From Nitzschia sp. pyKryTriq1 (lineage: Eukaryota > Bacillariophyta > Bacillariophyceae > Bacillariales > Bacillariaceae): a stretch of DNA of 64,000 nucleotides. A program made the position numbers and the translations under genes. Below, piece by piece: positions 20,302 to 29,945 of this stretch (position 1 is its first letter; the number at the start of each line of letters is the position of its first letter). The notes below the pieces were generated by a model. It did not search any database and was not told where the DNA came from. It saw only the letters and a list, made by a program, of their open reading frames with translations. The DNA lies in contig OY101120.1 of the NCBI GenBank assembly GCA_956465555.1, forward strand, positions 2,102,001 to 2,166,000, given 5' to 3'.

Positions 20302-20865
20302 TCAGGAATGCGCGCTAAAGAGTGTACTAGGGCAATAATTACCGGTGTGTAGTTGAGACATGGGTGTTCCTTGCAATAGTACCAGTGAGCGACTGGTCCC
20401 CATGCTTCTCCCAGATGGATGAATTTGCATTTTACCGATCAACAGCGCTTCTTCCTCTGATAATCGTAACGCTTCTTGGAAAAATTGCTTTTGGAGACGG
20501 TTAGAAATCCAATCGGCATCTTTGGTATTCTTGATGTGCATCAGTGTTGGAAACGCCTGAGTGGTGGAAATCAACTCTTTCATGGCGGGGGCATCCAATC
20601 CAGAAATCGCAGGTGGGGATTTTGTGGCATGATACTCATACGACAAGGTGCTGTGATATTGTTTTGATCTGGCCAAATGACCAAGGGTTGTTTGGCCATT
20701 CGTTTCTAAGTAGAATTTTGAACCAAACCGCATTTTGATAATCCGCCACTCACCCTGCTGCCAATCCTGCCGATTCTGCGCCTCTGATGGAGTGATAAGT
20801 ACGTCCTTTTCTTCTTTTTCGTCCACCAAGCAAATTAGACGACTTGACCACTTCTCCCGAACCAT
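20302..20865 (-). CDS. Hypothetical protein
   Basis: A 187-residue product starting MVREKWSSRLICLVDEKEEKDVLITPSE. It is hydrophilic, with no signal peptide or membrane helix and balanced composition: QDWQQGEWRIIKMRFGSKFYLETNGQTTLGHL, later LQKQFFQEALRLSEEEALLIGKM. The N-terminal 60 residues could form a small beta barrel. No family is recognised. It is convergent with the PH-like gene, 300 bases away. CTAG/GAGA repeats begin about 10 bases upstream of its start codon. Confidence 0.55.
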   Translation of the reverse strand: MVREKWSSRLICLVDEKEEKDVLITPSEAQNRQDWQQGEWRIIKMRFGSKFYLETNGQTTLGHLARSKQYHSTLSYEYHATKSPPAISGLDAPAMKELISTTQAFPTLMHIKNTKDADWISNRLQKQFFQEALRLSEEEALLIGKMQIHPSGRSMGTSRSLVLLQGTPMSQLHTGNYCPSTLFSAHS

Positions 20866-20875
20866 CGTGACAGCT

Positions 20876-20956
20876 CCTACTAGAGAGTGAAGAGAGAGAG
20901 AAGTGCAAGTAGCTACTAGTAGCTACTAACTAGTAGTACCTAGTAGTAGTAGTATG
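20876..20956. repeat. CTAG/GAGA array
   Basis: CTACTAGAGAG, GAGAGAGAG and repeated AGCTACTAGTAGCTACTA words directly upstream of the hypothetical gene ending at 20865, followed by TAGTAGTAG. Confidence 0.75.
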
Positions 20957-21502
20957 ATAGTACGAAGTGCTCATACTACACTACGAGTACGGGATAGTGG
21001 AGAAAAATCGCACCCCACCCGGCCGCCGGACCGACCCAACAGATTTTTCATCTTCGCGGTTCGTTCGCCGGCGGCACGGCAACTTCGTTGTGGCGGCGGA
21101 TGATGAAGAAGAAGCGAAGCATCCTGTCGTGACATCCTTTACCCCCAAGTCAATACCAATTATGTTAAAATAAAAGTACTATTTCTGGAAGCAAAACATC
21201 ACTCGGGGGTTTTGGGTCAAACGAAGAAGGCGCGATGTTCTTTCCGCTGTCCTAGGGTTCTCATCTTCGACCAACCGGAAGATCGGGCATTCGCGTGGGT
21301 TCTACGGCTTTCCAGTACTGGAGTCGTACTGTACCGGTACCGGTACGTCAGGAGGAAAGGTCAACAACCGATCGCGATCATAAAAATCCACCTCCTCTAC
21401 TACCGGTACCGATCGTCGCATAATCCTAAGATATCTTGCGCCCCTGTGTCAAACTATCCATCACAACTTTCTCCTGCTACAATTCCAGCTATATCTCTGA
21501 CA
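20957..21502. other. Upstream region of HPF
   Basis: Intergenic. It contains GTAC-type motifs at about 21329-21346 (GTACTGTACCGGTACCGG) and 21402-21412 (ACCGGTACCG), about 90-170 bases before the HPF start. Nothing else is recognised. Confidence 0.45.
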
Positions 21503-22450
21503 ATGATGAAACTTACGTCCGTTCTACTGCTATCTCCGCTCCTTGTGTCGGCCTTTACGGTCCCGCACGTCCACCAGAACCCCAGGACCACTCTGCGGGT
21601 GGCTGCCGAACCAGAGACTGGAAATGACATCAACTTGATTTTGAACGGCAACAACCTTGAACTGACGCCAGCTTTGAATGACTACGTTGAAAAGCGCATC
21701 GGTAGCCCTCTCAGAAAGCTTGGTGGAGGAGGTATTGTGCGCGAGGTTGATGTTCACCTTTCCGTGTACAAGAATCCAAAGGTATGTTTCGTTTTTCACG
21801 ACCACTTTCAAGGGTCATTATTTTTGGCATGACTGTCTGTGACGCACGGTCGCCTTGTGCCGTTCAGCAAGAACACTCCAGGCACTATGCATCGTGGTCG
21901 TATAATACAATTTCAGTGCGTGAAACAATGAATCTTTTCATTTTTTCTCTTGAAGCGAAATCGACTAAATTTTCTTTTTGTACGTTGTTGTTATTTTTTA
22001 TCGGCGCAGGTCAAGAATGCCCATCGAGTCGACCTTACCGCCAATCTCAAGGGGCTTACCATTCATTGCAGGGAAGAAAGCCCTGATATGTATGCGTCCA
22101 TCGATGCTGTCAGCACTGCGTTGCAATCCAAGCTCAGCAAATATCGACAACGCCGAAACGACGGACACCACGCCGGAAACAGTATGGGCGATGACCTCAT
22201 GGCGGCTCTTGTGGATACCGAATTCGAGTCGAGTGAAGAAATCCTTGCGGACGAGTTTGTGGACCCTGAGGAGCCCAATGTGATGAAGGTCAACAGTTTC
22301 GACCTTGAAAACGCTATTCCGCTCAAGGAAGCCATTTTTGCTTTGGACTACGTCGACCACGACTTTTACGCCTTCAAGAATGAAGAAACCGGCAAGCCCA
22401 GCGTAGTCTACAAGCGAAACGCCGGCGGAATTGGTTTAATTGAGCTTTAA
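21503..22450 (+). CDS. HPF: Ribosome hibernation promoting factor, long form, plastid (2 exons)
   Basis: Binds the decoding region of resting ribosomes and, in its long form, pairs two 70S ribosomes. Exons are 21503-21781 and 22010-22450, phase 0, giving 239 residues. The first 17 residues are a signal peptide ending in LVSAFTVP, the diatom plastid-import motif, so the target is the chloroplast ribosome. The N-terminal HPF fold (about 43-150) has INLILNGNNLELTPALNDYVEKRIGSPLRKL and VHLSVYKNPKVKNAHRVDLTANLKGLTIHCREES, then DMYASIDAVSTALQSKLSKYRQRR. The C-terminal dimerisation domain (about 185-239) has NVMKVNSFDLENAIPLKEAIFALDYVDHDFYAFKNEETGKPSVVYKRNAGGIGLIEL. Both domains are intact. Confidence 0.92.
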
Positions 22451-22766
22451 AATATTGCTTGCGAAAAATAATCTACCTCTGAGATGGTGATCCGTGGAGC
22501 GATCCTCGCTGCTGTTGATTGGCGTTTTTGAGGTCGCTTCTCTGATACTATTGTATTAGATAGAGTAGTCCTTTGTGGATCAACGATCATTTATCCTGAA
22601 ACTGGTTTCTCTGCTATCTATTATACGAATAGTCGCACTGAATTGTCGTCCGAAATAGGAGACGTACCGGTGCAACGGCAATAGCAAAAAGAAATAAGAA
22701 AGTGTCGAGGCACTACTAGCGGTGATGATAAGTCCAATGGCCAATGCAGCGAAACGTAAAAAGACT
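22451..22766. other. Spacer between HPF and tRNA-Leu
   Basis: Contains the tRNA transcription terminator (listed separately). No gene is visible. Confidence 0.4.
22758..22762 (-). terminator. Pol III terminator of tRNA-Leu
   Basis: Run of five T on the minus strand, four bases past the tRNA 3' end, as expected for RNA polymerase III. Confidence 0.7.
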
Positions 22767-22847
22767 GATGCCAGGGAGATTCGAACTCCCGCATACGAAT
22801 ATATTCGAACTTGAGTCGAACCCCTTAGACCGCTCGGGCATAGCACC
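22767..22847 (-). tRNA. tRNA-Leu (anticodon CAA)
   Basis: An 81-base class II tRNA read on the minus strand. The acceptor stem pairs GGTGCTA with TGGCATC (with GT wobbles). The D arm is CCC/GGG around GAGCGGTCTAA. The anticodon stem TTCGA/TCGAA encloses the loop CTCAAGT, giving anticodon CAA for codon UUG. A long variable arm and a perfect T arm, GGGAG-TTCGAAT-CTCCC, follow. CCA is not encoded, as is normal for a nuclear gene. No intron is present. Internal A and B boxes (TGCCCGAGCGGT; GAGTTCGAATCTC) are present. Confidence 0.95.
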
Positions 22848-23150
22848 TTATCCTCAAAAACGCAATTTTTTTTTCACATAATTGAAAAAATGAACAATGC
22901 GAGACTTTTTTCCAAGAACTGCTGCTGGGGGATATTCGTAAAATACCGTAGTAAGTCCTATGTATTACTACATGCTATGGGGTAGTGTATGAGATCCATC
23001 CCAGGCGCGGGTCAAAACAAGTTCGGTTCTTCAGAAAATGCTGTACTAATGTTAGCATGCAAATAAAAATATCCCCTAAACGACTGCCTCATCTCCAGAA
23101 GTAGTAGTAGCACAGCAAAGTCGTCTCACCACGGAGGAATGTCAAAGGGA

Positions 23151-23201
23151 AGAATGAAAGAAGGAAGGAAGGAACGGGAAGAAAGAAAGAAAGAAAGAAA
23201 A
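23151..23201. repeat. GAAA/GGAA purine tract
   Basis: About 51 bases of almost pure purine: GGAAGGAAGGAA followed by GAAAGAAAGAAAGAAA. Confidence 0.8.
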
Positions 23202-23244
23202 CTACATTGTGCATGATCATCTCTCTACTACTAGCAGCTAAATT

Positions 23245-23277
23245 AGACAGTGCACTTTTTTGCTGCTTTACGATATA
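23245..23277 (+). mobile_element. Solo MITE-type terminal repeat
   Basis: Matches the 33-bp terminus of the element at 59621-59917 in 32 of 33 positions (C to T at 23261). The similarity also continues inward, at lower identity, through CTAGCAGCTAAATT. No partner repeat was found within several hundred bases, so it is a broken element or solo end. Confidence 0.7.
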
Positions 23278-23724
23278 GCAGTACGAGTAGTACGATACTA
23301 CTCTATCAAAGAGAACACAACATACATACTCGTGCGGTACCGGTTTTGTCGTTGCAGCATAGTACTGCTCGTCGTCGCACAAATACTGTACTGTCGACTA
23401 TCGCACGAAGGTGTCAAGGGGTGTCAGTGATGATGACTCTTGACCCGTTGAAGAAGCCAACAACTGGTTGCATTTGCACCCATGGGGACGTCATCATAAT
23501 TATGGGAAGGCGTCTGCTAGCTTGATTGCGTGTCTTAGGGTGCTTGCAGAGCTTCCCGCACAGACATACAGCAAGAGAACCGTAAAAATATAATGGTATC
23601 CTTTTTTGTTTTCTCCGTCATCTCACAATTTTAGACAACATCGGCTTCAAAACACGAACGCATCACTTTCGCATTACAAGTACTTTGTCTTCACCGCATC
23701 CAGCTCCTAAACATAAATCCAAAG

Positions 23725-24532
23725 ATGGTTTCTTCTACTCGTGTTACAATTCCCTCAAAAAGCTGTGGTGAGTGCAAACTGACTGTTGATTTACCATCAC
23801 TCCTTGAACGGGGAGTTAACTGAAAGAAATCCAAATCTCACAACACTGGTATGTTCGTCATTCACGTCGTGCAGACAAGATTCCAGCGAGCAAAGTGGGA
23901 ACGATCACAAAAAACTCTGTGTCTCCCACATCTTCTCCTCCCGCCTCGACCGAGGAAGTTTTGGCGCTGAGAGCCAGAAATAAAGTTTTGACGGAGGCAT
24001 TGGCCGCGATCCATGAATCTGCTGAAAGGGAGCTTAAGCAGAAGTACGACCTGGTGTGGTTCGCGAAATATCGTTGTGAGTTTTGCTTGACCCTCAAACT
24101 GTTCTTTAATTTGTGCTTGGTGTCTCACCCATTCGCTTGCCATTTGTCGCCTTTTAGACCGATATCCCAATCACGAGGCCTCTGAACGCATCGACCAGGA
24201 ACACAGGGAGGAAATTGAGAAGCTTCGAAGTGATGAGGGTGACTTTCATCATGGATTTAACTCTGGGGTTCTCGCTGCCGTCCGTATGTTTAAGGAGAAG
24301 GCTGATATTATCCATATCAATGAACATAAAGTAAGTTTCGTCCGGTTTTGTCTTCCGATCGCCATTTTGGATTTCTGCTCACCTCGATGACTGAACCACA
24401 ACTAATTGCACCCTTCAGGAATTGAGCCCCGAACTAATGGTCGAAGCGAAGAAACATGCCAAGAAAATTGAGGAGGCGAGAAAACGCTTTCCACAGCTTG
24501 ACGTGTCAAATGAGTTTCCTCATCTCAAGTAG
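23725..24532 (+). CDS. Helical hypothetical protein (4 exons)
   Basis: Reconstructed from splice consensus. Exons are 23725-23767, 23875-24075, 24158-24330 and 24419-24532. All introns are GT-AG and the frame is continuous over 531 bases, giving 176 residues. The protein begins MVSSTRVTIPSKSCDKIPASK and has a Ser/Pro-rich linker. A helix follows (STEEVLALRARNKVLTEALAAIHESAERELKQKYDLVW), then HREEIEKLRSDEGDFHHGFNSGVLAAVRMFKEKADI and KELSPELMVEAKKHAKKIEEARKRFPQLDVSNEFP. It looks like an intracellular alpha-helical or coiled-coil protein. The segment FHHGFNSGVLAAVRMF is the most conserved-looking part. No family is named with confidence. Single exons are too short to stand out, so this gene is easy to miss. 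Confidence 0.72.
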
Positions 24533-24826
24533 GATTTGGACCACGGAACAGCGCAAACGGCGAAATTATGTATGATCTGAATAGGCACGAAACCAAGAAA
24601 AAGAGTGATTGTATGAGAACGGCCAACAGAAGTAAAAAGCAAACTTAAGGCTATACATAAGATTTTGATTACGAACTTGAATCCGTTCTAGTAGGCTGAA
24701 CAGTTGCCCGTGGAGGAATAAAGTACCTCGGAAACGAATCCAAACAATCACCGCACTCTGACATTGACGTAAATCACGGGCATGCAGTAATAGCCAATTA
24801 GTTTTCTATTGTACGAGTGTTAAGTC

Positions 24827-26384
24827 TTACTCGGAATCCAAGTCGCGAGCGGTAAATTTGTCCTTTCCTGCACCACACTCTGGGCACGTGAAATCGTTGC
24901 CATAGAACTTAAATTCTCGTCCTTTTGCAATGAAGAGCGTGTAGCCACACTCCGAGCATTCATATACGTTGCTCGCGGGTTCTTCGCTCTCCTCGGCCTG
25001 TGCTGCGGCAGCTTCTGGATCTGCAAGGTTACCTTCCTTGTCGATAACATTACCATTCTTGTCGTATTTCCGCGACTGCTGCCCATACATCTTCTCTCTG
25101 TCCGAAAGGAATCCTTCTTTCGCCTCCTCGTCGAAAATTCGGGTGGCCGTCTCTTTGTCTAGACCCAACACCTGCCACCCTGACGTTAGCGACTTTTGAC
25201 CCTTACCACCTGCGAGGACTGTGGTTCTGTAGGCGGCCTCGGCCATAGCCCTATTCGCAAAGAAAAAAGTGATAATTGCGTTGTTGAGTAAAGAGCAATG
25301 TGGATTTTGGAAGCGCTTCGAGGAGGGTGAACTTACTGCTGCGATGTCTCAACCATCGTTTCGGCAACGGATGCCTCTCTGTATGTACCCTTAATCATTT
25401 CTCTGATCGGTGCAAGAGCAGCCTTTCCTTCGGCGCTCTTCAGAATGCGCGATCCAAAGAAGAGCAGTTTACCCGCACTACTAATCTTATCATCACCCAT
25501 ATCCCTGCACAATGAAACCAAAATTTGGGCTGTTTTCTCCTCAGAAAGCTTGAAAAGGCTGAAGACATAGGAGAGCGAGCTGTCGAGTGTCGCATTCAAT
25601 CATTTTATGGGAGAAGTAGGTACGGATTTAAGAACGAGTGAGAAACAATAGGGAAGAATGATCATTGTAGAGAATCGATTCATGGCGCATACCTAATGGC
25701 TTGGGGGCTCACGGTCCTCTTCTTTGCGTAGAGTTGCAAGTATCGTTTGAGCATGGCCTGCGTCTTCCTGGGGCCCATCACGGCAAGTTTCTTGCTGTAA
25801 TCGGAATAGCAAAGCTTCATCTCCTCAAAATCACCATCGTGATAAATCATTTCACTGGCGAAGCTATCCAATTTGTCATCCAGGGAACCGCTAACTTTAG
25901 CAGCCGCTCTATTGTACACCCAACGCCCCCCAGCGAAAACTATGATCGAAGGAATAACAAGAGTTGACACGATATCCTGCAGGTCCATAGTTTTCAGCTT
26001 TCCTTCAATTTTCTCAGTAATTGTCTGTTGCTGCTGAATCTTCTCCAGCTGAGGAGCCGCTGCTTCCAATCCAATTTCCGCATACGGATCGGCTTCGTAC
26101 ATCAACTCTTCTTCCTCGCTCGCTGGTTGCGCAAATGTCGTACTCGCTAGAACTGTGGATCGCTCATCATTGAGATGAATTCGGCGTCTTGATACAATCT
26201 TTTGCTGATGTTGACTCGCCAGCTGCCCAGTCTCGCCAAGAAGATAGTCGAACTCGTGAAGGTTATTTTGGGCGAGAAGACGAGATACTGGCCTGCTAGC
26301 AGACGGGATATTCAGAGGTCGAAAAGCGTCGCCGCCAGTCGCAAGTAGGGCTAGCGACGATACGGCATATCCTGATACTCTCAT
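24827..26384 (-). CDS. Plastid-targeted membrane protein with rubredoxin-like zinc/iron site (3 exons)
   Basis: Exons, in minus-strand order, are 26384-25693, 25579-25337 and 25250-24827; joins are GT-AG and in frame, giving 452 residues. A signal peptide ends in GGDAFRPLN, a diatom plastid-import motif. Residues about 138-156 (IVSTLVIPSIIVFAGGRWVY) are a membrane helix. A long all-helical middle region follows (KLCYSDYSKKLAVMGPRKTQAMLKRYLQ, SSLSYVFSLFKLSEEKTAQILVSLCRDMGDDK, GWQVLGLDKETATRIFDEEAKEGF). The C-terminus has CSECG at 410-414 and CPECG at 434-438, a CX2C-X20-CX2C site like rubredoxin or a zinc ribbon. The repeated GL-x-x-E-T-A-x-x-I-x-x-E-A pattern recalls Tic110 helices; this is a weak inference. 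It shares a divergent promoter with the methyltransferase gene. Confidence 0.82.
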
Positions 26385-26941
26385 GGTTTTGATTTTTTTC
26401 TTGTGCTGGGATTATGCCTTCAGTTTTTAATTGGAACGATGGAAAGCTTGGAATAATCGACAAGCTTTTGTTTTGTCCTACTGTGCACCTACCACGGGGA
26501 CCATAGCGGTACAGTACAACAGTACCTTGTACCGGTACTTCAACAAACGCCGATCGATCGCCTCGCGATCATGACAGCTGGAACATCCGTCGCCGTCCAT
26601 CAAAATATTACCCGTGTATCATTATTTTTTTGGCGGTGATGGTTGAATTACGTCAGATACGTTCAAAATCCGCCACGTGGAAGTGCACTCCTCTATTATT
26701 CTTCGACAGCTTCGACTTCTCCTCCTCCTCCTCGCGCGCTCGGGGTTCGGCGTCGGTTTTCTCGCACCCCGAGACAACAACGCGTGAAACGTGAAAGATC
26801 TACGAAAAGATCTTGAAGCGACGAGATAATGTTGTGTTTCATGCTTTGCTTTTCCCATTCATTCGCAAAGTTCGAAACGAGTCTCGCACTGCTGTTTTAG
26901 AACGAATAATCCAGAGGCACCCAAAAGACTAGTTTCCTAAT
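26385..26941. other. Divergent promoter region
   Basis: Between two genes transcribed apart. It contains a GTAC-type cluster at about 26505-26541 (CGGTACAGTACAACAGTACC, then GTACCGGTAC). Nothing else is recognised. Confidence 0.45.
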
Positions 26942-27742
26942 ATGAAGATGAAGAATACGATCACGCTGATGATTCGTGCGCTGCTCGGCTTGTGGTATTT
27001 TCTGGGAAGGAAAGCCAGCAGTCTGGCAATAACAAGTGAGCAGCCACGGATGATCCGTGGTGTGCCAGTCACAAGAACAAATCTTCTCAAGGATCCGTCA
27101 TCGCCGTATTGCTTTTCTGCTTCTTCAATAACTACGCTAGATCCATCTTCCAACTTCTTGGCCACTCAAGTGTGGCCATCGGCCCGACTCGCTTCCCTCG
27201 CCGTGAAAGAACACGCGTCGAAGCATTGGAATGTCTGCGAATTCGGCTGTGGTCCAGGCCTTCCGTCTTTGACAGCCGCATCACTGGGATGCTCCGTCTT
27301 GGCGACTGATCTCGACGAATTTGCTCTAGATCTTGTGCAGGCTGCTGCTGACGAACAGGGGTGGGATGTGAAAACTCGGAGATTCGATCTAATTGCTGAT
27401 AGTAGTAGTCATGCTCAGGCCCTCCAGTCTCTCCACGACTTCTACCATAAGAGTATTGTTGGCAGTGACGATGATATTAATCTTGTGATTTTCTCGGATG
27501 TCTTTGAGAACAACCAGGTTGCCAAGGGAGCTGCTGTTGTGACAAAATATTTTCTGGATCGTGGTTCACGCGTATGGACCTTTGCTCAGAGCGATCGCGC
27601 CCAACGGGACGCTTATATAGCGGAGTTGAACCGCGTCTACCACGAAAACCAGCAGGTACTATCATTCCAAGATACTCCTTACGATCCAGAGCAGAAGCTC
27701 TGGCTTTGCGACTTGGACGAAACCAAAGTTGTCTACGGCTGA
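26942..27742 (+). CDS. SAM-dependent methyltransferase, lysine-methyltransferase-like
   Basis: A 266-residue protein. Motif I, WNVCEFGCGPGLPSLTAASLGCSV, is at about residues 96-120 with the SAM-binding GCGPG loop, followed by the acidic LATDLDEFAL that contacts the SAM ribose. Ahead of motif I is the ATQVWPSARLASLAV helix typical of class-16-type (METTL20/21-like) protein methyltransferases. INLVIFSDVFENNQVAKG corresponds to the post-II strand, with D in place of the more common D-x-x-Y. The first 30 residues are hydrophobic and basic (RALLGLWYFLGRKASSLAITS) and could be a signal or organelle-targeting segment. The substrate is unknown. Its stop codon is 50 bases from the convergent CIAO1 stop. 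Confidence 0.82.
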   Translation: MKMKNTITLMIRALLGLWYFLGRKASSLAITSEQPRMIRGVPVTRTNLLKDPSSPYCFSASSITTLDPSSNFLATQVWPSARLASLAVKEHASKHWNVCEFGCGPGLPSLTAASLGCSVLATDLDEFALDLVQAAADEQGWDVKTRRFDLIADSSSHAQALQSLHDFYHKSIVGSDDDINLVIFSDVFENNQVAKGAAVVTKYFLDRGSRVWTFAQSDRAQRDAYIAELNRVYHENQQVLSFQDTPYDPEQKLWLCDLDETKVVYG

Positions 27743-27791
27743 TGAGAGATTTGTAATAGTCATCTACCCAGACAGTACATCAGACTATTAC

Positions 27792-29159
27792 TTATGAAGG
27801 TTCAAAATGCCACAATTGAACGGAGCCATCATCGCCAGCGGAACACAAGGTTGATCCGTCCCATGGATGCCATCGAACGCAGTTGACGTCGCCATAGTTG
27901 GTTCCTACAGCAGCATCCAGAGTAAACATTGGCTGGTCCGACGTGCTTCCCATGACTTCTTTGTATATTTGAATGCGGTTGTCCCCCCCGCCCGATGCAA
28001 TTCGACCATGGCCGGCTTTCGCAGGGGCATAGTCGACACTGTAGATTGTGGAGGAGTGAGCCTCTGGGAGTCTACCGACACACTTCCAAATACCATTTCT
28101 GTATATTATATGAGTACACGTGTCGGTGGGTAGTGCGACATAGTAAAGCGTAGATTGGTGTGAGGATTCGATCACTTTTTCAATATAGAGCGATTGAATC
28201 AGCTTCATTCGAAGGTGCCGTGCTGGCGGTACTTACACTGAAGTAGATCCATCTAAATGTTCCATCTCTTTCCGTTCGGCGGCCGTATACGCTTTACATA
28301 TTGCCAGACTCCCATCTGCCGAGGCCGATACCAATCGACCTCCACTAGGTGAGACAGCCAGCCCCCAAATAGTGTCTGTATGAATTTTGTCAAGACTCAT
28401 GGCACAGTACCAGTCACCGGCATCTTCGGCCCAGATCCGAATCGTATCATCGTAGCCAGCTGATATTAAAATTTCATCACCATCGCCCCACTGTCCATGC
28501 GAAGGTGCAAATCGTATACACTTGATATCTCCCTCGGACCCATTGAGAACTGCGATGCATTCGAATTCATTCATTTGCGACCCACCGATCGATCCATCTA
28601 ACCATGTTTCCCAAACCCATACAGTTTTGTCTCGCCCGCACGTGGCTAGCAAGGATCCTGTCGCATTCCATTTCACATCTTTGATTTCGTGATCATGTCC
28701 TTCCAGTTGCGTCGTACATTCCCATTCATTGGATTTCTCGGAATATTCCCAGATCGATACCGACCCATCAAACGAAGCAGCTGCCAGAATATACGGATTC
28801 GCGAGAGGACAAAATGCCACACTCCGAATCGTTCGTGCGTGAATGCCCTCGAGGGTGGAGTGCAAGATCCATTGTTGCTGTTGCTGTTGTTGCTTTTGGT
28901 TTTGGTTTTGCTGTTGTGGTTTGGAGTCTGTGATTTTCCAGACGCGGACACAGGGATCGGGTGCTCCGTAACAGGCGGACAGCCACTGACCATCCCGAGA
29001 AAAATCGACCGACCAGGCGGGTGACGGGGAATGATACTGTAGAGCGTTGGATCCTTGACCAATGGATTTCATGGGGGGAACGAGTCGTTCCCTCAGAGTC
29101 AACTTGTTGCTATTGGGGCCACTGCCAGTACCGGTACTGCCGACCGTTGGTTGACTCAT
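27792..29159 (-). CDS. CIAO1: CIAO1, cytosolic Fe-S assembly WD40 protein (2 exons)
   Basis: WD40 subunit of the CIA targeting complex that hands Fe-S clusters to cytosolic and nuclear apoproteins. Exons are 29159-28237 and 28098-27792; the join reads STSVNGIWKCVGRL, giving 409 residues. Seven WD repeats are visible, with CIAO1 signatures such as HARTIRSVAFCP, GHDHEIKDVKWNATGSLLATCGRDKTVWVWE, ILISAGYDDTIRIW, HTDTIWGLAVSPSGGRLVSASADGS and SSTIYSVDYAP. The protein is longer than usual CIAO1 (about 340) because of an N-terminal Ser/Thr/Gly segment and a Gln/Asn-rich insertion (QQQNQNQKQQQQQQQ) in the first propeller loops, encoded near 28871-28920. A GTACCGGTAC word at 29128-29137 lies inside the coding sequence and encodes STGTG. 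Confidence 0.9.
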
Positions 29160-29945
29160 GATGAGTCCTGGTTCCTGGTACTGTATGATGGTGATTCTGA
29201 CTGTTCAGTCTGTACGATTATTGTACCCGCCAAGAAAGTCAAGACAAGCTACTAGAGGTGCGTAGGAACTTGCAACTTGCAGACTGTTAGGTTTTTGTTA
29301 GGTTTTCCCATGGTCCCCTCATGTCCAATGTTAGATTTGTTATTTCCCTTCTTTTCGTCGCCGCCTTAGCTTTATTTGACGGGGAGTGCGCTGGTTCAAT
29401 GTTTGACCCATTTGACCCTAAAATGGGGCATACAGACAGACGACGAAAGTTTTGGCGTCTTGCCATCACCCGTGTCCAGCATTCGTATTCCTCCGCCTGT
29501 GAACGGACGCCGACCGCGAAAGAGGCAGAGGCGCAGAGGCAGGTAGGGAGTGGCAATGAGCCACGGAGCGTACAGGTACGTAGGTCCCCGTAGCTTTCCT
29601 ACCAACGACAGCATCCATACATAGCGCTTTGGTCGGGGGCGAGAGCCCCACAGCGGCTCGTTATTATTATTTTTGCACCCATTGTCAACAAGCAATTACT
29701 GTAGTGTTGGAGAGACAAAACACAGCTTGTATCGACAGCATTTTCCTTCGGCAACCCTTTCCATTCCTCCATCTGAAGCTGCGGGAGGTTGCGACAGAGG
29801 AATCTGGAGGCGTTTGTTGTCATTTTGGGGCGGGAACTGTGTCGGTTGCACCTCTATCTTCGGGGCGCCGCTGTCTGTACGTTTGGGACACTGGTACGAG
29901 TAAAGTACCTGTGCTGTACCTATACGGTAATATAATAATCGCACC
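29160..29945. other. Divergent region between CIAO1 and the BRE1-type gene
   Basis: No convincing gene. A GTAC-type motif at 29889-29925 (GGTACGAGTAAAGTACC, then CTGTACC) sits 20-57 bases before the BRE1-type ATG. Frames at 29321-29593 and opposite are motif-free. Confidence 0.45.

Larger units (their letters stand above)
22848..23724. other. Gene-free spacer with tracts and a solo inverted-repeat terminus
   Basis: Holds a purine tract (23151-23201), the MITE-like solo terminus (23245-23277) and a GTAC-type motif near 23335. Frames in this stretch coincide with those repeats and are not called. Confidence 0.5.

Noticed and set aside
23250-23525. 91-codon frame and a similar minus-strand frame near 59849-60121 sharing the peptide KSALS
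   Set aside because: The shared peptide comes from translating the MITE terminus on the minus strand, so these are not homologous proteins.
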